64,000 nucleotides of DNA from Azophilus sp965247035 (GTDB lineage Bacteria; Pseudomonadota; Gammaproteobacteria; Pseudomonadales; Azotimanducaceae): NCBI GenBank assembly GCA_965247035.1, contig CBDFGJ010000001.1:1488001-1552000 (forward strand). The letters are read 5' to 3'. Under the pieces are notes generated by a model that worked only from the letters and a program-made list of their open reading frames with translations, did not search any database and was not told where the DNA came from. How positions within the stretch are numbered: the first letter of the stretch is position 1; every line of letters starts with the position of its first letter. Position numbers and translations under genes: made by a program. Below are positions 63,062-64,000 of this stretch, one piece after another.

Positions 63062-63099
63062 CGCAAATGCGCACTACCCGTCCGCAGACCAGCGAACAG

Positions 63100-63879
63100 T
63101 CACACCAAAACCATGCCACCGGAAATCGTCATCGCCTGCCCAGTCATACCCGCGCACTCTTCGGAGGCGAGATAAATCGCCAGAGGAGTGATCTCTTCTG
63201 GTTTGAGAAATCGCTTCATGGGCACTCTTTCCAGCCAACGCTCACGGACATCTTCCACAGAGATCTCCGCAGCGCGCGCAAACTGTTGCATACCCGTTTC
63301 CAACATGGGTGTTTCTACCCAACCAGGACAGATCGCATTGATGTTGACCCCACTCGTTGCAAATTCCAAAGCCAACGAGCGTGTAATACCGATCACTGCC
63401 TGCTTGGAACCATTGTAGTGCGCTTGGTTCACCGACCCATATTTACCCGCTGTGGAAGCAATATTGACTACTTTGCCAGTATCTGCCTCCAGCATGTGCG
63501 GAAGAAATTTCTTGATCATTCGAACTACGCCCAAGTAGTTCACATTGATGGTTTGTTCATACACTTCGAGCGGTGTATCCATGAACCGAGAGATTTCGTA
63601 ATACCCCGCGTTATTTACCAAAATGTTTGGGGGGCCGCCCCGCGAAAGCACTTCCTCATGTAGAGCATCCACACTTGCACTGTCTGCCACATCACAGGCA
63701 AGTGCGATTGCTTGCCCACCAGCGCTTCGAATCGCCTCGGCAGCTACTTCGGCCTTCTTCAAATCTCGAGCACAGATGACAACGTTAGCGCCTTCTTGAG
63801 CAAACGCTTCTGCAACACACAAACCTATGCCACTACTTGCGCCCGTGATGATGGCCGTTTTGTTTTCTAATCGACTCAT
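63100..63879 (-). CDS. Short-chain dehydrogenase, 3-hydroxybutyrate-dehydrogenase-like
   Basis: A 259-residue classical SDR with GASSGIGLC, an Arg-containing ICARDLK after strand 2 (NADP preference), NNAGY, catalytic Ser in NIASTAGKYG, Tyr-x3-Lys in HYNGSKQAV, and PGWVETPM. The ending MTGQAMTISGGMVLV is typical. The protein resembles beta-ketoacyl reductases and 3-hydroxybutyrate or cyclohexanol dehydrogenases. The ATG overlaps the stop of the small membrane protein (TGATG), so the two are coupled. Confidence 0.88.
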   Translation of the reverse strand: MSRLENKTAIITGASSGIGLCVAEAFAQEGANVVICARDLKKAEVAAEAIRSAGGQAIALACDVADSASVDALHEEVLSRGGPPNILVNNAGYYEISRFMDTPLEVYEQTINVNYLGVVRMIKKFLPHMLEADTGKVVNIASTAGKYGSVNQAHYNGSKQAVIGITRSLALEFATSGVNINAICPGWVETPMLETGMQQFARAAEISVEDVRERWLERVPMKRFLKPEEITPLAIYLASEECAGMTGQAMTISGGMVLV

Positions 63880-63992
63880 CAGTCACCTTTGGATCGATGT
63901 TTGATGTATCCGACAACAGCGATTAGGCCAAACAAAACCATCATCGCGACAACTCCAGCCATCCAAAGCTGAGTGACCTGCAGTTCTTCCAC
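63879..63992 (-). CDS. Small single-pass membrane protein
   Basis: A 37-residue frame from GTG 63992 (an in-frame TGA lies just upstream, so it is complete), with a single transmembrane helix (LWMAGVVAMMVLFGLIAVV) and a basic C-terminal end (KHRSKG). Its stop overlaps the ATG of the SDR (TGATG). Size and overlap suggest a real, translationally coupled small protein; no family is recognised. Confidence 0.5.
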   Translation of the reverse strand: MEELQVTQLWMAGVVAMMVLFGLIAVVGYIKHRSKGD

Positions 63993-64000
63993 GACTCACT

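Overview
The window looks like chromosome from a marine-type gammaproteobacterium. The support is four TonB-dependent receptors with the EE(I/V)(I/V)VTA-type TonB box common in Cellvibrionales/Pseudomonadales-like marine bacteria, a gammaproteobacterial EttA and an elongator tRNA-Met. The identification rests on motif reading only; no database search was possible. Many genes are broken by frameshifts, nonsense codons, internal deletions or truncation. That suggests a genome in decay (for example a host-restricted lineage) or, less likely, an assembly made from mixed strains.

Region A (1-9.05 kb) and region B (19.5-36.9 kb) appear to be two halves of one catabolic cluster. Region A holds an arylmalonate-decarboxylase/maleate-isomerase-like protein, a TonB-dependent receptor, a Rieske oxygenase of the VanA/pheophorbide-oxygenase type, two alpha/beta hydrolases (one broken) and a glutathione-transferase-like protein. 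Region B holds two proteins resembling plant red chlorophyll catabolite reductase (RCCR, a member of the ferredoxin-dependent bilin reductase family). It also holds a chlorophyllase/dienelactone-hydrolase-like protein, beta-rich proteins of unknown function, a tandem nitrilase, an acyl-CoA dehydrogenase and a four-gene run that mirrors nicotinate-type degradation (alpha/beta hydrolase, maleamate-amidohydrolase-like, flavin monooxygenase, maleate-isomerase-like). Working hypothesis: uptake and breakdown of chlorophyll- or bilin-type tetrapyrroles down to maleimide/maleamate-level fragments. FNR-type palindromes precede both RCCR-like genes and the nitrilase, and an FNR-family regulator lies at 9.1-9.9 kb.

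The two halves are separated by a 9.7-kb mosaic (9837-19536) whose outer edges are inverted ends of ISNCY-like elements. Inside are a tyrosine-recombinase remnant, tRNA-Met, the 3' part of radA, a methyltransferase-UvrD-like helicase fusion paired with a radical-SAM protein (AT-rich, a possible defence cassette), an intact ettA, an nrdR-parA chimera with a ParA-partner gene, and the 5' part of lon.

Region C (36.6-64 kb) is an aromatic-catabolism cluster built around the protocatechuate 4,5-cleavage pathway: ligA, ligB, a LysR regulator with two helix-turn-helix domains, ligJ, ligU, ligK, a pobA 3' fragment, two SDRs, an aldehyde dehydrogenase and three TonB-dependent receptors. One receptor is in an apparent operon with a type I sulfatase, near a perfect palindrome and an IclR gene. 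The ligC and ligI genes needed between ring cleavage and the oxalomesaconate branch are both reduced to fragments, and pobA and a nitroreductase are truncated around an IS256-family remnant.
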